Positions 61,777 through 64,000 of a stretch of 64,000 nt of DNA are shown piece by piece (within the stretch, counting starts at the first letter, position 1; every line of letters starts with the position of its first letter). The notes under the pieces are model-generated. The model was not told the DNA's origin. It made no database searches and saw nothing but the letters and a program-made list of their open reading frames with translations. The stretch covers positions 1-64,000 of the forward strand of contig NZ_JAOQKJ010000007.1 of the NCBI RefSeq assembly GCF_025567405.1, in the 5' to 3' direction. The translations under genes and the position numbers were made by a program. The DNA is from Suilimivivens aceti (GTDB lineage Bacteria > Bacillota > Clostridia > Lachnospirales > Lachnospiraceae).

Positions 61777-62676
61777 ATGTCAATTCCAAAGTATGATCAA
61801 ATGTATCGGTCATTTCTTAAGAGTTTAGAGGATGGAAAGGTGCATCCATATATTGATGCCAAAAGGCAGGTAATCAAAGATTTTAAACTGTCTGAAGAAG
61901 ATGTTTCGGAAATGCTGGAAAACGGAAAACAGACCCTGTTCAATAATCGGATTGGATGGTGCAGAACCTATTTAAAGAAAGCAACCTTAATTGATAGTCC
62001 GTCTAGGGCTCACTTTATTCTGACATCTGCAGGTAGGAAGGAGTTGGAAGCAGGAGAAAATATTACGAACGAAATCCTAAAGAGATATCCATCTTTTGTG
62101 GAGTTTCTAAATGGAGAATCCAGTTGTGAAAAGGATAAAGGAGTTAAGGAACTTAGTGATGAAACGCCACAGGAAATATTGGAACGTGTACAAAGGGAAT
62201 TAGATACGGTTTTAAAGGATGAGATTTTGGAACGGATACATCGGAATCCACCGGATTTTTTTGAACATTTGGTTGTTGGATTGATGGAAAAGATGGGATA
62301 TGGAAGAGGGAAAGTAACGCAAAAGACACGGGATGAGGGAATTGATGGAGTTGTTTACCAAGATAAATTAGGTTTTGATGTTATTTACATTCAGGCTAAA
62401 CGATATGATCCAAAGAAGATAGTTAGTAGTCCAGAGGTGAGACAATTTTATGGGGCAATGCCTGAGAAAAATGCCAAAGGAATGTTTATAACGACAGCGC
62501 AGTATTCAAAAGATGCAAAGCAATATGCAGAACAAAGGCATATTATTTTAATTGATGGGCCTAGACTGGCGCAACTTATGATTGAGTATGAATATGGGGT
62601 AAGTACTCAGTGCGTATACAAGATTAAGAAGATAGATACTGATTTTTATGAGGAAGTTGATCAGGATATTGTTTAA
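61777..62676 (+). CDS. mrr: Mrr-type restriction endonuclease (type IV)
   Basis: Cuts modified DNA. The 299 residues comprise an N-terminal winged-helix Mrr_N domain (about 6-95, with LTSAGRKELEAG) and a C-terminal Mrr_cat PD-(D/E)XK-like domain: NPPDFFEHLVVGLMEKMGYG (about 149-168), DEGIDGVV (Asp) and YIQAKRY (QxK). FITTAQYSKDAKQYAE is also typical. SD GGGGGATATGAT. Downstream of the membrane protein gene; a defence gene in a variable region. Confidence 0.93.
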   Translation: MSIPKYDQMYRSFLKSLEDGKVHPYIDAKRQVIKDFKLSEEDVSEMLENGKQTLFNNRIGWCRTYLKKATLIDSPSRAHFILTSAGRKELEAGENITNEILKRYPSFVEFLNGESSCEKDKGVKELSDETPQEILERVQRELDTVLKDEILERIHRNPPDFFEHLVVGLMEKMGYGRGKVTQKTRDEGIDGVVYQDKLGFDVIYIQAKRYDPKKIVSSPEVRQFYGAMPEKNAKGMFITTAQYSKDAKQYAEQRHIILIDGPRLAQLMIEYEYGVSTQCVYKIKKIDTDFYEEVDQDIV

Positions 62677-62699
62677 ATGTCTGATGTAATGAGGTTTCG

Positions 62700-63923
62700 A
62701 TGATGCACACCTTTACCAATACTGAATTCACCAGGTCCATGAAAAAATCGCATACGATTTATATGCCTGAGATGCTGCACTATCACAATGAGCTGTTATG
62801 TGCAGCATTTGCTTTTGGAGGGTATAAACTGGCAGTTGTGCCGGAGCAGGAACACATCTGCTATGAGACGCAGAGTCTTGTGAATAAGGATTACTGTACC
62901 TGCGCCATTGGGATCATTGGAAATCTTCTTACCTTTGTGAAGAGTGATGACTGTGACAGGGAGCATATTGCATTTCTGGAGCCGCAGGCAGGCGGTGCCT
63001 GCCGGGCAGGAAATTATTATAACCTGATCATAGAATGTCTGCATAAGCTGGGATATGGGCAGATCCCTGTACTGAGTCTGAATGCGCATGGTCTGGAACA
63101 GCACAGTGGATTTCGGATTAATGGACGGATGCTTTTAGGAGCCATTGCGGCTGTGTGCTACAGTGATCTTCTGATGGATCTGACCCAGCAGATCAGACCC
63201 TATGAAAAAAATGCCGGTGAGACAGAAGGGCTGCGACAGCAGTGGTTACAAAGACTGACGGAAGAGATCAGGCATGGAAGGCATCTGTTTTACAGGAAAA
63301 AGGTATATCGTGAGATTGTGGAAAGCTTTGGGAGGATTCCGGTGGACAGGGGACAGGCAAAGAAAAAGGTTGGTGTCGTCGGGGAGATCTATATTAAGTG
63401 CTCTCCTGTCGGGAACCGTCATCTGGAGGACTATTTGCAGAAAAACGGCTGTGATTACAGGATGGGTGGTTTCGTTAATTATTGCATTTATGTGGTGTAC
63501 AGTGAGATGAAAAGTCTGGAACTGGGACATCAGAGCAGACTGGAAGCAGCAGGATATCAGAAGGTGCTGCAGTTTCTGTATTATGTGCAGAAGGAGATCG
63601 CAGAGGCGTTGGAGCAGGCAGGTTTTCTGCATGACAGAAGCTTTCAGGAGCTGATTGCAGAAAAGAAAGATATTTTAAGTGATTATTACAATATCGGAGA
63701 TGGCTGGTTAATGACAGCTGAAATCATAGATCTGATCAAAAAAGGGTATGATAAGATTCTGGTGGTACATCCCTTTGGCTGCCTTATCAGCCATGTGGGT
63801 GGACGGGGCGTACTGAAAGCGCTGCATGAACGGTTCCCGGAAGCGAAGATCACATCCATTGAATATGACTATGACCAGTCAGATACCCTGCGGGAGAGCA
63901 GGGTACTGCTGGCAATAGAATAA
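62700..63923 (+). CDS. 2-hydroxyacyl-CoA dehydratase-family protein (DUF2229-like)
   Basis: A 407-residue protein related to the C-terminal half of large CoA-dehydratase activase proteins. Visible features: YCTCAIGIIGNLL, FLEPQAGGACRAGNYYNLI and HPFGCLISHVGGRG, i.e. Cys residues in the positions that bind Fe-S clusters in the family, plus GVVGEIYIKCSPVGNRHLEDYL. The activase half is absent and none of the partner subunits is nearby within the window. An orphan Fe-S protein, function uncertain. Confidence 0.75.
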   Translation: MMHTFTNTEFTRSMKKSHTIYMPEMLHYHNELLCAAFAFGGYKLAVVPEQEHICYETQSLVNKDYCTCAIGIIGNLLTFVKSDDCDREHIAFLEPQAGGACRAGNYYNLIIECLHKLGYGQIPVLSLNAHGLEQHSGFRINGRMLLGAIAAVCYSDLLMDLTQQIRPYEKNAGETEGLRQQWLQRLTEEIRHGRHLFYRKKVYREIVESFGRIPVDRGQAKKKVGVVGEIYIKCSPVGNRHLEDYLQKNGCDYRMGGFVNYCIYVVYSEMKSLELGHQSRLEAAGYQKVLQFLYYVQKEIAEALEQAGFLHDRSFQELIAEKKDILSDYYNIGDGWLMTAEIIDLIKKGYDKILVVHPFGCLISHVGGRGVLKALHERFPEAKITSIEYDYDQSDTLRESRVLLAIE

Positions 63924-64000
63924 AGATATCAGGTAATTATTCAGAATAAAAACGGGATCCGGATCAGGAAAGCGAAAAGCCATGCCAGAACACACTGGGT

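Noticed and set aside
1..64000. CRISPR array or rRNA operon
   Set aside because: No regularly spaced repeats of CRISPR length and no 16S/23S/5S landmarks were seen.

Overview
This is a low-to-moderate GC Gram-positive chromosome segment, most likely from a spore-forming gut Lachnospiraceae (Clostridia; Blautia/Ruminococcus-like). The evidence is the rpsF-ssb-rpsR-gdpP-rplI-dnaB cluster, spoIIID, a MecA adaptor, a pyruvate formate-lyase system, an F-type ATP synthase with a Na+-type c subunit, strong AGGAGG ribosome-binding sites and near-consensus sigma-A promoters. The organism name is inference; no rRNA is present.

1-7.9 kb: two tRNA genes (Glu, Cys), then a maltodextrin-type sugar operon (binding lipoprotein, two permeases, MalQ, LacI-type regulator) behind a promoter with three tandem 12-bp operator repeats. 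It continues into a DUF218 protein, a sirtuin and a DUF951 protein. 7.9-14.1 kb: rpsF-ssb-rpsR, gdpP (c-di-AMP turnover), rplI, dnaB and a MerR-type regulator. 14.1-19.8 kb: on the minus strand pflB, pflA and a ferredoxin, then a DUF1858 protein, mecA and a 640-bp gap with possible RNA structure. 20-26.7 kb: cell-wall enzymes (GH18, amidase, coiled-coil/SleB-like hydrolase) interleaved with Sua5, rpiB and upp. 26.8-34.1 kb: complete atp operon (atpZ, atpI, then B E F H A G D C). 34.2-38.9 kb: a small conserved protein, a methyltransferase, an 844-residue membrane-anchored protein, and queT behind a probable preQ1-type pseudoknot riboswitch.

39-63 kb is a mosaic of core genes (spoIIID, guaA, an NSS transporter, an ADH/ALDH pair) and accessory, often defence-like genes. 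These are two large SF1 helicase-nuclease fusions, a small AT-rich island apparently inserted in the 3' end of guaA (HicAB toxin-antitoxin and a nonsense-interrupted NDT/TIR-like gene, flanked by an 11-bp repeat), an IS256-type remnant, a restriction-specificity fragment, an AbiF/Abi_2 HEPN protein with a short promoter-driven structured RNA directly upstream, a PARG-like hydrolase beside an N-terminally truncated phosphatase, and an Mrr type IV endonuclease paired with a membrane protein. A 2-hydroxyacyl-CoA-dehydratase-like protein closes the window.

The strongest candidate for an unusual system is the AbiF RNA-protein pair at 47.8-48.8 kb. Next are the guaA-integrated island, the queT leader pseudoknot, the paired helicase-nucleases and the membrane-protein/Mrr pair. 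All assignments come from reading the sequence by eye; no database search was run.
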